Assembly: GCA_036971715.1 (NCBI GenBank)
Contig: JAVHJL010000005.1
Span: 1,612,001 to 1,676,000, forward strand
Direction: 5' to 3'
DNA from: Arthrobotrys musiformis
Lineage: Eukaryota; Ascomycota; Orbiliomycetes; Orbiliales; Orbiliaceae
Length of the DNA stretch: 64,000 nucleotides
The notes beneath the pieces were generated by a model. The model was not told the origin of the DNA. It made no database searches and was given only the letters and a program-made list of their open reading frames with translations. How positions within the stretch are numbered: the stretch's first letter is position 1; each line of letters begins with the position of its first letter. Below, piece after piece: positions 23,847-36,500 of this stretch. The position numbers and the translations under genes were made by a program.

Positions 23847-24625
23847 TCACAGAATGCAGCACCTCTTTTTCGGTGGGTACCGGTCTTTGTCGGCGTTCCT
23901 ATCCCGAGGAGGTGCATCGTCTCGACGGGCGTATGGTTTTCGGGAACTGCTCTGCCTTTGTTTCCTTAATAGTCTTACGACGTCGTAGAAAGCCTTCTCG
24001 ACGTTCACACAATTCTTCGCAGATGCCTCCACGAATTGGCATTCCAGTTCTCGGGCAAGTTCCATTCCTTCCTGGTGCGATACCTCCCTTTCGGTGACCC
24101 TGTCGCTCTTATTTCCGACCAACATAATGGGTATCGGTGTTGTGGTATCGCGGCCGCCAGAAAGGACCGGGGAGCTAAGTGGGGAGCTTCCACCATAGGC
24201 ATTCGGGATAGAATCCTTTACACGTTGAATTTGTTGGTGGAATTTCTTTATTCTGGTGAAGGAAGATCGCGACGAGATACTGTAAACCAAGAGAAAGCCC
24301 TCGCCATCGCGTATCCATTGGTCCCGCAAGGCGGTGTATTCTTCTTGACCGGCAGTATCCAGAACTTCCAGCATGCACGACTGTTGGTCTATGACGACTT
24401 GCTTCCGGTACGAGTCCTCGATAGTGGGATCATATGTTTCGACGAAATGGTTTAAGCATAGCTAAGATGAAATAAGAAAATTACGTTTTAACTAATGATG
24501 TCACGGGTTCCGTGTGTCGATGGAGGAATCTGTCAACTTACCTGTATAGTCAATGCAGTCTTGCCGACACCACCATCTCCAAGCACCACCAGCTTGTACA
24601 TCGTCATTCCCCCTTTCCCTGCCAT
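23847..24625 (-). CDS. ras2: Ras2-type small GTPase
   Basis: Membrane-anchored signalling GTPase of the fungal ras-2 subgroup, acting upstream of growth, morphology and cAMP/MAPK control. Exons 24625-24542 and 24461-23847, with an 80-bp intron, give 232 residues. Visible elements: P-loop GDGGVGKT (16-23), effector loop YDPTIEDSY, switch II DTAGQEEY, NKSD base-recognition motif, EASAKN, a basic C-terminal tail, and a prenylation CAAX box CCIL. Between VKDSIPNAYGG and PIPIMLVGNKSD there is a Ser/Pro-rich insertion of roughly 20 residues, typical of fungal Ras2 rather than Ras1. The start gives MAGKGGMTMYKLVVLG. A downstream ATG at 24607 (MTMYKL) is possible. The intron falls right after TALTIQ, a common ras position. 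Confidence 0.96.
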
Positions 24626-25986
24626 TTTTTTTTTTCTTTGGTGATTTGGGTATTAAAAGCCTTTTCGGTGCTGGTGTGAGCGAAATACGGGGTAAAATAG
24701 GCCGAAGCGGAGAAACGGTGGGTGCGAATCCTCCGCTCGGACGCTTACTGCCTAGGAAATCGGACCGTCTACGAGATCAAGTCGGAAAGGACTCGATAAC
24801 AGTCGCTGACCGGGGAAGAAGAAAAGAAACCGAGAGTACTTTTTAGAGAATTTTTTTTTTTTTTTTTTCGCGTGTCGAGTGCCGGCTCAGGGGTGATCGC
24901 TGCAAGTTGGAAGTTATTGTACCAGAAAACTGCGAAATCGGTGAAGGGTCACAGAGATGATTTAGTTTTTTAGTCGAAGCAATAAATCGAATTCGCAAAG
25001 GGCCAGGAATATGAGCAAGCAAAAGAAACCAAACTGCAGAAAAAACGAAGAGGCAGTGGTAGAAGAAAGAACAACGGCTTTAAAGGCAGGTGAGAGTAAT
25101 AATAATAGTAATGGTGGTAATAGTAATCAGATGGGTATATGTCTTGGGTATACGAAAGAATGCCACGGTCAAGAGAATGTTCTTCGAGGAACGAAAGCCG
25201 GACGGTCGTTATGTTCGGAGGCAGGCGTGCATTCGTTCAGACAAGACAACACTCCCTCCCCTTTGCAATGAAGATCCAGACGGAATCGAAGGTTGGATGG
25301 ACGGTTGGTTGATTCGGAGAGTCTGTCGATATGGATAGGATGGGGGGGACGGGTGGTAGATTTAGGTTGGTATTGGCCTGGGAGAGTGGATGAGTGGGTT
25401 AGATGTGGATGATGTGGATGAGGATGGGATTGGATTGGGTGGATGTGGATGGATGGATGGATGAATTCGAAATGGGATGCAATGGCAATGGGATAAGAAT
25501 AAGAATAGGAATAGGAACAGGAATAAGAGTCCAAGATGGCGGTGGTGGCGGGAATTTGCGAGAGGGAAAATAGCTGTGAGCGGGCGTAGGAGTAATAGTT
25601 TGGTGTGGTCGCAGCCCACTAACAACTACAGTACAACTATCCTCGGTCTGTCGCTCTGCCCTGCTTCAAAGATAGAAAGGGAAAAGAATAGAGAATAGGA
25701 ATAAGAATAAGAATAAGAATAGTTGGAAGCAAATAAGAATCGGTGACTGTGCACTAATAATTATGTATTCCCGTCTGGCTGTCCGTTTGGAGGCACGGCG
25801 AACCCCAGTCTGGATGTTATGGATGGACGGCTCCACGCTATATAAATTGCTTTTGCTTCGGATAGACTCGACTCCTCTTTTTTTTTTTTTTGTTCTGTCA
25901 AATCCCGAACAAGGGTCAATTTATCTTTCGAAAGCCGCTGGGTATGTTTCCTTTTCAGATCCTGATCTATCTCTGTGCGACCGACT

Positions 25987-26021
<35 letters not shown>

Positions 26022-29000
26022 GATTTATCTTTGACTCGATGCTCTCTCGTGTACTGCCCAGTCCGCTGTCTCCGCTGTCTGCTGCTGTCTTCTGGCTGTC
26101 GCTCCGCCGTTCCCCGGGATGCGTTTTGGCAGGAGGCTGAGCTTGCTGCCGCTGCAGCGGGAGGGTCACCAAAAGGAGGAAACGGGATTTTTAACGAAAC
26201 GATGATTCAGTATCGCAGAGTGTGTATGTCTTGTACAAGTCTTGTATCGTATGTACCGCACCCGTCCAATACAATACAGCACAGCAGTATGATACAATAT
26301 ATGTATCTCTCACTGATCGCCCTTAAGAGCAATACCGGCGTATGTATGTAAACGCCGTTTTTCCCACGAGCTCCAGCCCCCCCTTCTTCGTCCAAGGGCA
26401 AAAACAAAAAAAGAGACAAAGAGGTTTCGGAGTAGGCGAGAAAGAGGTCTCGGTGAGTGGATTTTTTTCTTGCTTTACGATTTCCCTTCAGGGGAGCTTG
26501 TACTTTGTGACCCTCGTTTGATATTGGACGAGCAGACGCCGTACAGGAAAGCACGCAAGAGATGAAAAGGATATTGCCAGACGGGGGGATAGGAAATACT
26601 CTGCTATAACTCAAGATTTCTTCGAATCGAAGAACCCGAAAGAGATAGAGAGAGGGCCTTTGCTTGATTGGAAAGAAAGAGGAGAAGAGAGAAGAGAGAA
26701 GAAAAAATTGAAAATAGCCTTACCGATTTTGATACCAATAGCTCGCCGGCCCACTTCTTCCCTTCGATTTGAGTTTTTATGGACGAAGCGTTACTGGTTA
26801 AGTCAGTCGAAGTCGTAAGTATGACCTGTAAATCCCAAATCCCTCCCAGGATCTTGCCGTCAGGGTGTATAAATGTGGGAAGGGAACAAAGCGACGGCTT
26901 CTTGTCAGAAAGGGATAGTTTTCCACAGTAGTTTAGCCCGGCGGGCTGCGGTTGGGACCTTGGAGAAGGAAGAAAAAGGGAAAGGACGGTTTAACTGGCG
27001 GGAGAAACCACAAGCGTGTAAAAACCCGAATTATAATAATACTATCGGCAGAAGAGGAGCAAGAAGAGGAAGATAAAATTTCAAAGAAGAACTGGCAAAG
27101 AGGAGACGAGAGCCTGCTATGCTGCCTGGTCTGGCAGTGACAAAGTGCAATAAAGGAGGTGGTGGACCTTTTCAAGAGAAGGTCAAAGTGCCCGCAAGAA
27201 ATTTTCTTAGCTCTGCAGAATCGAACGAACGACAAAAAAAGGTACCAGAATATCTCTTCTCTTTTCGAAACCTGTCAAACCGGCTTCCTTGCAGCTGAAC
27301 CCGTTCGCATGCAAAATCAATAATTGCGCACTACGGAAACATCTAAGCTAGGTCAGGTAGGCGCAGATATTTGGATGCTATACTATTGGCGAACATGGAC
27401 GACAAGGTGCAAGCTCGAGCTCAAGAAAGAGCTAGAACTGTTCCCGTTCATGGGTTCATCCCTATTATAATCTTCAACCTCACACGCTGAACTTCGTTTT
27501 TCCTTTCTTATTGTTTTCTTATTTCTCAAATCGCAGGAAGGAAAGAAGAAAATTTTTATACATCGATACAAGTGGATTATTTTTGGCGACACAGTTTCAA
27601 TTCCGGAGCTACGTAGCTCCCCTACCAAGCACATAGGCGAGACAAGCTGCATCTCTACCGATAAGGTACATGCATAACGCACGCAGATGGAGGTGTGTGT
27701 GGAGGTGCTTCTTCCTGCTGCTGCTTGCTGCCGCAAGGTTGGGGAGCCCAAAAAAAAAAAGGGTGATTCGGTATACCTTTCCAGCAGGATACATATATCA
27801 CATCCCACGAGGCATACTATAGGTATCATCGCTCTGGTTCTTGGGAAATCCCACCCCCATTGGAACCATACAGTCGGCACAATTGGAACAAGATGTTCCC
27901 TGAACTGTGGGTGGATTGTGGACCACAACCGCATGACAGCTAGTCAGGATTTGGCTTGGAGCGAAACCCACACCTCATTCTTGGATTTTCGCGGGTGGAG
28001 CTTTCAGCAGGAAAGGGCGGGAAGGGCAGGCGAAAAGGCTCACACGTTGATACAAAACAGGTGGCACCGCTGCTGGTCTCTATAGGGGGGGGAAAGAAGA
28101 CGAGAAGTTGGGCTTACGTAACTATAAGCGTCTCCGAGTAGACAGCGGATCCGTCTTGATGGTTCCGATGGCGAAATATCGATCTCATGAAAAAAACAGA
28201 ACCCAAGCCAGTCCAGCAGTCCAAGGAAAAAGTAAAAATAAAACAAAAAAAGATATGTGACTCGGGATGTTCCTCGTCAACCACTAAGTACCTGCCCAAC
28301 TCGGGAGTTAAAACATTTCGTTAGGTTATGATACGAAGTTTTTCGTCAAAGATATGCTACTATCAAAGAATGAAGATTGTGTCAAAAGTGTCAGCCTTAA
28401 GTCTGGATTTACCTCTGAATTTAGATACGAATTCACCGTATTTCTAATTTAGCCCCCCCTTCTAAAACCCCGCAGGTTAATACCTCAGCGCCTGGAGATT
28501 CCCTTTCGCAATTCCGACTCCCTCGAGCTCTACCTACAATTTGGAGAATCCGAGCTACAAGCGGGCGGGGCTGATAGATAGAGAAACACCGGAGCAATTT
28601 CGCATCATTCCGGTTTCATGGAACCATTCAGGACGTGCGCAATTGCGAACATCTGGGGTTGAAACTCCAACTAAGTCTAATACGTAGCGCTCATTCTGGT
28701 CAGGCGAAAATGGGGTTAACCTTGGTAGCTCTTAGCTTAGTTAGTCGATGGAGATAATACCGTTCAAAACCTGCCGCTGCTATATTTGTATTCATCTCAA
28801 GTTAGATCCGTTATATGTTATGTACCACAGTTAAATTTATAGAACCGCAAGCAAAAGTATTTGACAACATCTGCGGCATGGATCCGGTCTTCGAACAATA
28901 CATGTAGTAGAATATGTATACGACAGCTATATATAGCTAACAAGGAATCGTTGATCGAATCGATGTCCAAGCACAATTAAGAACTAACTGTAACACATTC

Positions 29001-32000
29001 GCTTCCAAATACAAACTTGACCAATTAAGCTCTTCCAATTACTCGCATTTGCATAGCTTGGTTATCACTGTATATTCTTGATTCGTCGATCGCATACAGC
29101 GACTATAAACCTCGAAGCCCTCCAAATCAGAATCAATGATTCAAATTTAATCCCCGGTTATCAAAAACAAAAATACCACAAAGACGGATTTAATTTTTTC
29201 CAGACAGCCAATCAGATGACATAATCGAAACATTCACCAATATATCCGCCCAGTTTTGTTTACATCGAAAAACCTTTATAATTGACTGAGGTTGGTATTG
29301 TGGTTATGCACTTGGGATGAAACATTATATGCGTACAGCTATAGCTTTCAAGCCATAGAGGCTGGTGGATTAATGTATAAATCCGAATCTGTGTATGGTT
29401 ATATGCATGTAAGGGCAAGTGAAAATTTTCCAAGCCATATACGATATCTCTGCAACAGGCCGCTCAGAAAATCGGCTTGCCTGTAGAGCTCTATGGCGCA
29501 TGTAGCTGCAGTTAGTTGGCGCTGATATACATCTACATCGAGAGCTCTATGGTCCTCCATCTACTATTGGTGTGCATAACCGGGTCAAATTGCGAAGGAG
29601 AAGGAAACTAAGAAGGAGAGAAAAATAAAACAGGTCTAACAATGCTTCGTTTTGGTGCAAGCAGTAAACCCGCCAACTTACATGCTCGAGGAGAAGAAGA
29701 AAAAGATTTCAAAGCGGCTATGCTTCCACATTGCTTTCGGTATATCGGCTTTGGAAAAAGAATATATCGATGGGCCCTTGAAGATATATATAGGTCTTCA
29801 ACCTATACACGTATACCAATACCAATACAGTCATGCACATATAATGTCTGCAATGTATGTACAGCTGTCTTCTGGGAACAGTGGATACCAACCACGGATG
29901 TGAAATCACATGGGCGTCTATGATACGCTATACATGCCATGCTATGCAGCCGCATGCAATAACAATACCATTATATTTCCTCTGTTTATACCAAAGTTCC
30001 GAGGTGCGTCCGTAGATAGCAGTTCTTCTGAGTTCTGTGGCGCAGGGAAGGCGTACGTATTAGGACCTTTTTAAATTAATTCTCCGGTGGAACGGTGGCT
30101 TGCATGTGCACCATGTGTTCACACGGACATACATATATCATGTCAGTAAATTGGTATTATCATTTGCAATCGCGGTTGAAGTCGGATATTTATTTTTTCC
30201 TCCCTTCTGGTCAGCTGGATGGTTGTATGTGGCCCGTAAGATCGAAAGTAAACGTTGTCATGAAGACGCAAAAAAAAGAAGAAGCAATTGTATTGTTATG
30301 GAATAGTTTGTTAGTTTGCGTTAGGGCATGTAGGTGTTTATATACCAATTAACTAGGTAATCCACTGTAACCTTTGAATTTTAGAAACCCAGAAGCTTCT
30401 GCTTCAAAGTTTTGATATATGCTTAGTTTGCAGGAGGATTGGACGAATGCGGGCTGTGGGCGGCAAATTGTACGAGGCGTGGCTTGTTCAATGATATAAT
30501 TGTGTAGATAGGTTGACGAGTTGATGGGGAAACGAATCTGAATCGTATGATCGATCGCACCAACTTGATTCAAGTCTTCGCCTTTTTGGAAGTTTGAAAC
30601 TTTGATCGAGATTGATTATTTCGCCGCAGCTCGAGGGCCCCGGGATTGCGGCTTCTTTGTCGGGGCCAGACAAGATTAGGTAGCTGAGTTCTATTAGCAT
30701 CGACGTAGCTCTGCAGCTCTGCAGCTCTAATCACCTGAATTGTAATTAACATCCAATCTAACGGGTGATGTCATGCATATACTCCGATATCGACCGGAGT
30801 CTGGAGAACAAATTTCATTTTAAACAAAAATAAACCACGGCGCAGTAGTTTTACACAGTGGTATTCGGCTCCACAATTTCCAGCGAACGTCGGTATCGTC
30901 GCGTGGCTATGGAAGGATCTATCGTGCGTTATTCGTCGATGTCGACTGGAAATAACCAAACGTGTTGGAGGCGCACCCCACGCCGCTTCAACATGGCCGG
31001 GCCATGGTCCCCTCCGGCCTCCCAGCCTGGAATATCAGGAAGAAAATTTAATCAACCTCGGAGCCCACGGAGAAACTATCGTGAAAGGTTTGTCGTCGTA
31101 TCCCATGCACATGCGATACATTCTTTCCGAGCCGGAAGGCATGCATGTGCACACACGGGGCATACGAACCTCGTCTTTCCAGAAAGCATTGCTTGGAAGC
31201 TTCGAATATCGACGGACCCCGGACATCGACTGTTGAAACAAGCCGTGCCGCCTCATCCTCAACGGAAATTTAGTTTCTGGATTTCATGGAAGGAATAACT
31301 ACAGCGACTGGTACTAGGGACTACTATGCTATGGACTGGTCCTAGCCGTCCGCTTGTGATCGTGTCCGTGTTATGGGATCATAGTACCACAAACTATAGC
31401 CTTCGGCCGCTGGTGGGATGCACCCATATGCTGGATGAGCAGTTAATTTCAACGGCAAAACAAGCGAACCCTGGGGTTCTAGTCCCTGAATGGCCTCCCA
31501 CGCATAAACGATATCGATCCGACGCTGTTGATTGCGGTTGCTGTTGGCGAACTCGGTTTCATATTGATACATCGACACTGGAAAAGCCATCCATATGATT
31601 TACCGATACCCAAAGAAACGGATTTGTTTTATCACATTCCAAATTCCGAGGCGACGAGCTCGGTCCACTGACACAGTTTGTTAGGGGCTTAGCTGTTGGT
31701 AGAGCTCGAAGTCGTGGATTAGAAGCCCTAACTAACCAACTGCTGCTATCCTGTCCGAATAAGGGGAGAGACTTCGTGCAAAAATTTGCTTCCCCACGGC
31801 ATCTTATTCGCCGACGGATGAGGCTATCACTTTTGGGTTAAACCTGTTCTGGCGCTATCCCGACTCTCTGGGACCGTCGAGCCCCACCCACGTTCGCCCA
31901 CGACTGCCTGTTGGTTGCTGCAATGACGAGCCGGGTATCGAGACCCAGCCGGCCCAGCGATAGTCGTCACCAAATGTCAAAAACTCGTAGCAGAAAACCG

Positions 32001-33572
32001 TCCAAAACACGAGGCATGGCTGTCAAGCTTACTACCTCGTATTATCGAAAATCTGTGGGACCGACTTGGGGAGCCTGGACCAACGGGTTTTTTTTTCCTT
32101 TCGCACAAAAGGTTGAAATGAAGGCCTCTCAATAGTATCACGTTCTTAAGGACCAATCCCTTTATCACAACAGTTTTATACACAGAATGTCAGCCCACAA
32201 TCTCGATCAACAGTGTGGTTGCCCAATTCTGCCGGTTCCTCCAGAATCCCTTTATCTCGGCTGGCCGATTTGGCTGCCCCGTTGTTTGCGATTCGCTGAT
32301 CGAGGGCCTTGTTCCCCACCATCCCTCTCTGAGTGGTTGCCCCCCCGTTCAAATTTCTCCATTAGATTATCAAGCACGACACGGCTCTCTGAGATGCAAA
32401 AGGATGAAAAAAGGGACCTGCAGAACCGAAGCGAGCCACGACCAACCAACATTAGGGTGGGAGGGCGTGTTTCAACATTCTTTATGCTTTCCAACAATTG
32501 GTGACTGCCTGGCCCAGGGTCTTACCTCGAGCCGCCTAGCGAACGGCTTGCAGCTTAACCTTCGACCGCCGACGGGCTCCTGACGGCAGAGTTTAAATGT
32601 TGGTGGTCCTGAGGTTTTTATGTTTGGTTCAATCTGATGCATGGACTCGGGCGCACCACTGAGCCGGAACACTTCCACTTGGCCCAAGCTAAGGACTGAA
32701 ACTGTTCAGCTTGTCAATAATTGGCTTATGCTGGTCGGGCAGGGATGAACGGATGTGATCCTACACCCCTGACCCATGTTCGGATAGCCTTTTAATCAGC
32801 GTTCATGCAACCTATCGGCGAGAGTCTTGAAAGGGACGAACTATTAGGGATACAGGGCTTCCAAGCATTCGTGGAGGTTGAGCAGATCTTGACAAGAGAA
32901 AACTCTTGAGGAAAGAAAAAAAATATTCACAAGAAGAAACCATATTTTGAAAACCCAGAGAGGCGAGATCCCAAGGACCTTTTCATACCTTCCTTTCTTG
33001 TTTTGCTCTTCCCCTTCCTTCGGAATACGCCTTTTGCATTGGTACGACATAATTGTCGTTAACCTTTTTCCCAGCGACTCCTGTCTCTTCATGTTTCGAC
33101 ATTCTATTCCATTCTTTAGGTAGACGGGGTCGGCCTTTCTTCACCTTATCGGATTCTGTTATCCTTACCTCATCGCGCAGCTGCGTCCCTGGTTCCTGTA
33201 ACGGTCTACCGAAACGTCGGACAGTCTGCTTCCAAAGATATGCCTTGACTGCGCATCTCTACATTCACTATCCTTTGAACCCCGAGCAAAACCTGGGGGT
33301 GTTATCCTTATCAGGAAGATTAAAACATCTACGCCAAAAACAATATCTTATCCTTCTTTGCGCTCGCTATATACGTCAATTGAGACACAGCATCAGTCGA
33401 TACATGGAGTAGCTTGCAGGGCATCGCCACTATACGTTTTACAGTTTACGGTATTATAATGACACTCGTTTGCAGAACTTCTCTATAGTCTGTGTTTTAG
33501 TGTTACGAACGGTAGATACCACCCAGAGACACCGGGTCCGAGCTTGAAACCAAACCAACTACGAACGATACA
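24626..33572. other. 9-kb region without recognisable genes between divergent ras2 and apsA
   Basis: Divergent spacer upstream of ras2 (minus) and apsA (plus). The ras2-proximal 2 kb is full of simple repeats: a long T run at about 24848-24868, GGATGT/GGATGGAT tracts at 25395-25465, AATAGGAATAAG tracts at 25490-25530 and 25690-25725, and a T run of about 32 at 25989-26020. A TATA-like 'gtgtataaatg' sits at about 26867. The rest is unique, moderately AT-rich sequence whose ORFs (up to about 180 codons) are short-overlap antisense or hydrophobic low-complexity frames without motifs. Long leaders, non-coding RNAs or very divergent short genes could be here; none can be supported. Confidence 0.45.
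25989..26020. repeat. Poly-T tract of about 32 bp
   Basis: Uninterrupted T run in the ras2 upstream region, the longest homopolymer in the window. The exact length may suffer from sequencing error. Confidence 0.85.
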
Positions 33573-36500
33573 ATGGACGAACACTACATGAGGAGACCGC
33601 AGTCGGAAAGCGAAGATGGCGCGGTCACCGACAATTTCATGCCAATACAACGTATGGGATCCAGAAATTTCAAACGACACAAGTCTAGATCACGAAGCAG
33701 AAATGGTTCCACATCGCCCCAGAAGATGGGCAGATACACGCCGCCTCTCACAAACGGACGAACGTCACCCATGAAAAACAGGCATTCGAAGGATATCCCT
33801 GCCGACGAACCGATTTCGATACTTGATCCTCGCCGGTTCACACCAACGTTGCACGCGAGCTTGGTAGCCGAAATTCTTAGCTTGCGTCGGGACCTCGAGG
33901 CCAAATCCGGATTGATCGAGTCTTTAGAGACGGATTTGTCGATTGCTAGGGCGGAAACTGAAAACACTGCAACAACCGCTGCGTCAGCCCGCAGGGAAGC
34001 AAGGGATTTCCGGGAACAACTCAAGCTGAAGGAAAATGACGAGGCCCTCGAATCCCTTTCTTATGAAAGGGATCAGGCTTTGGAAACTGTTGCGGAGCTT
34101 AAACGCCAAGTTGAAAGGCTGACTAAATCCCGAAGAAAAGCTGAAGACGATATCGAACGCGATAGAAGAATATTTGATAGAGAACGATCTGAGTGGGAGC
34201 TGAACAAGAGGTCACTGGAACACCGGGTTCATGTGGCTGAAGGGAGGCTGAAAACACTACTACAGGAAATCGCCTCAGCGAACGAAGCAAACCAGCAGAC
34301 ACAGGAAGCGAACAACGATGAACAATATGAAAATAGTCTCATGCGGCCGGAAAGCATTGCCCGCCCTGTGAGCAGAAATAGCATGAGATCGATTTCTTCC
34401 TCAGGATCTGAAAGCACAGACGCAGAGAAGCTCGGGATCAGGTTTTCCATGATCAACTCCGAGGCTTCCCAGTCTGCGCTGAGGCTCGCTGATGAGCTTG
34501 ACTTCATTCATGAAACTAGCGAGGCTTCCGAAGCTGAAACCGAGGGTTCTGTTTACCCAGAATCCATCGGAGAAATGGCCCATGATATCCCTGCGCCTGA
34601 GGAGGAATACGAGTTTGAAGCGGTCAACGAGCACTTGGTTCCCTCCCGCAGGTCCTCTGGCGCTTTGTCTCCCTCGATTATTGGCGATGACAAGTCAGAG
34701 ATGACCGAATGCACCATTATGGCGGCAGCAGATGACGCAATTGAACTTCAAGACTTACGACGAGACAATAAGCGAATGATGGAAATGGTTGAGCAGTTGG
34801 AGGAATGCATCAGACTCGAGAAGCAAGAGCGAGAAAATATGAAAACTACCCTGACAGAGGAACTCGCGGATTGGAAAGTTAAATATGAACAGCAAACCCG
34901 AGTTTACGAAGCTCGAGAATATGAAGGCCAACAGGAGCGTCTCGTTCTTCAGCGCGAGCATCAAGGTCAGCTGGAGCTCCTTGAATCGATAGCTGCGGAT
35001 ACTCAACATCAATTGGAGCTTCTAGCCTCCGAAAAGGCGGAACTTAAACGGTCAATGGAAGAGGCATCGCAGAGGGCGAGGGAGGCGGAGCTTGAGGAGG
35101 AGGAGGAGGAAGAAGAGGAAGAAAAGGAGGAGGAAGATGATCACCCAATGATAGAAAGCGTCCTCGAGGAAATTTTGGACGAATGTGTCTTGGTTGAAGC
35201 TCTTCCTGCAATTGAGGAGATGGATGAACCAGCTGTCGAGCTGATGAAGACGTTCGAGACCCCGAGAAGCAGCCTCGTTCTTCAGGACGATTGCGTCCCG
35301 CAATCCCCGCGGGAGATATCTGCGAACCAAAGCCGCAAGAGGATATCTCTTATGGGGCCAGTCTCCCCGCCCCTCAGCCCACCATCTACTATCACCCGCA
35401 GGTCATCCGCAGTTATATACGTTTCTTCGGATTGCCAGACTGCCCCTGTTGTATTTGCAGAGCCAGGTGTGGATATGGAATGCCAAACCACGCCTATCGT
35501 AATCGCAGAGCAAGGTGTAGACGTAGGATGCCAGACCGACAAGCCACCCAGTCCCCCGCAATCCCCCACATTTATTATACCCTCCATTACAATCCACCCT
35601 CCTGGCCCCGCAATCATTAGCTATGAGCCAAAGCCAACAAGGAGCATTGCCTGTCAGACGACTCAGCCGCCTAAATCGAAATCTTCCTCGATGCAAACTG
35701 AAGTTATTAAGGTCGATACTCGGATTATTAACAAGAACTTTGGTTCACCACCGCCTCCAAGAGTAGCTCCAAAGGCCCCACTCCCCCCTCCTCCAACTGC
35801 CCCTCCAGCTGCCCCTCCAGCTACTCGGCCGCCAACCGCAGTAGCGCCCCGTCCAACTACTGCAGTTTCACCCCGGCCGATGACTGCAGTAGCTCCCCGC
35901 TCCCCTGTGCCTGCACCTATCCGCACACAGCCTGCTGCCCCTATTAGCCCCGCACCAATGTCATCACCTCCAATGATTTCCCCTCCTTTGATCTCACCGC
36001 CAATGATTTCACCGCCGATACTTAGCCCCACTACGACAATTAGCTCACCACCCGTACCCCCTGCAAAGAGTACTAGGCGTGGTGTCAGGGTTCCCCTGAC
36101 AAGACTAAATACAGCTCCAGGTCAAGCCGTGACCAGAGAGATAATGGAAAGTCCACCCCAATCCTCGCCACCTCGGAGATCTATGTCTGAGGCGGCAATC
36201 CCTCATCTTCCAATGGTATCGCCAAACGGAGTTTATAGGCCCCCAAGAACGACATCGCTTTGGAAGTACAGCGATATACCATCTGATGAAGACGATGACG
36301 AAATGGACATCGAGGAGCAGGAAGATATGTTTGGAACAGCCCTTTCAGCGCCACGGCCGCCACGACCACGACCTAGTGAATCTACTCTTGGTTCAATTGC
36401 TTCAACCCGTGATAGCATGATGCTTCCAAAGCGACACCCAAGTATCAAACGAAATATGGCAACCGGAAAACCCATTCTACCAGCCCGCGCATGGGGACAC

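Noticed and set aside
23350..23862. 170-codon minus-strand ORF after ras2
   Set aside because: Overlaps the ras2 C-terminus out of frame and then runs through purine-rich repeats.
25169..25625. Minus-strand ORFs rich in Ser/Tyr/His/Pro
   Set aside because: Direct translation of GGAT and AATAGG microsatellites; not coding.
27383..27934. 183-codon minus-strand ORF in the 9-kb spacer
   Set aside because: No conserved motif, uneven composition and no credible splice extension.
33584..36475. Several minus-strand ORFs of 80-146 codons
   Set aside because: Antisense shadows of the long apsA exon.
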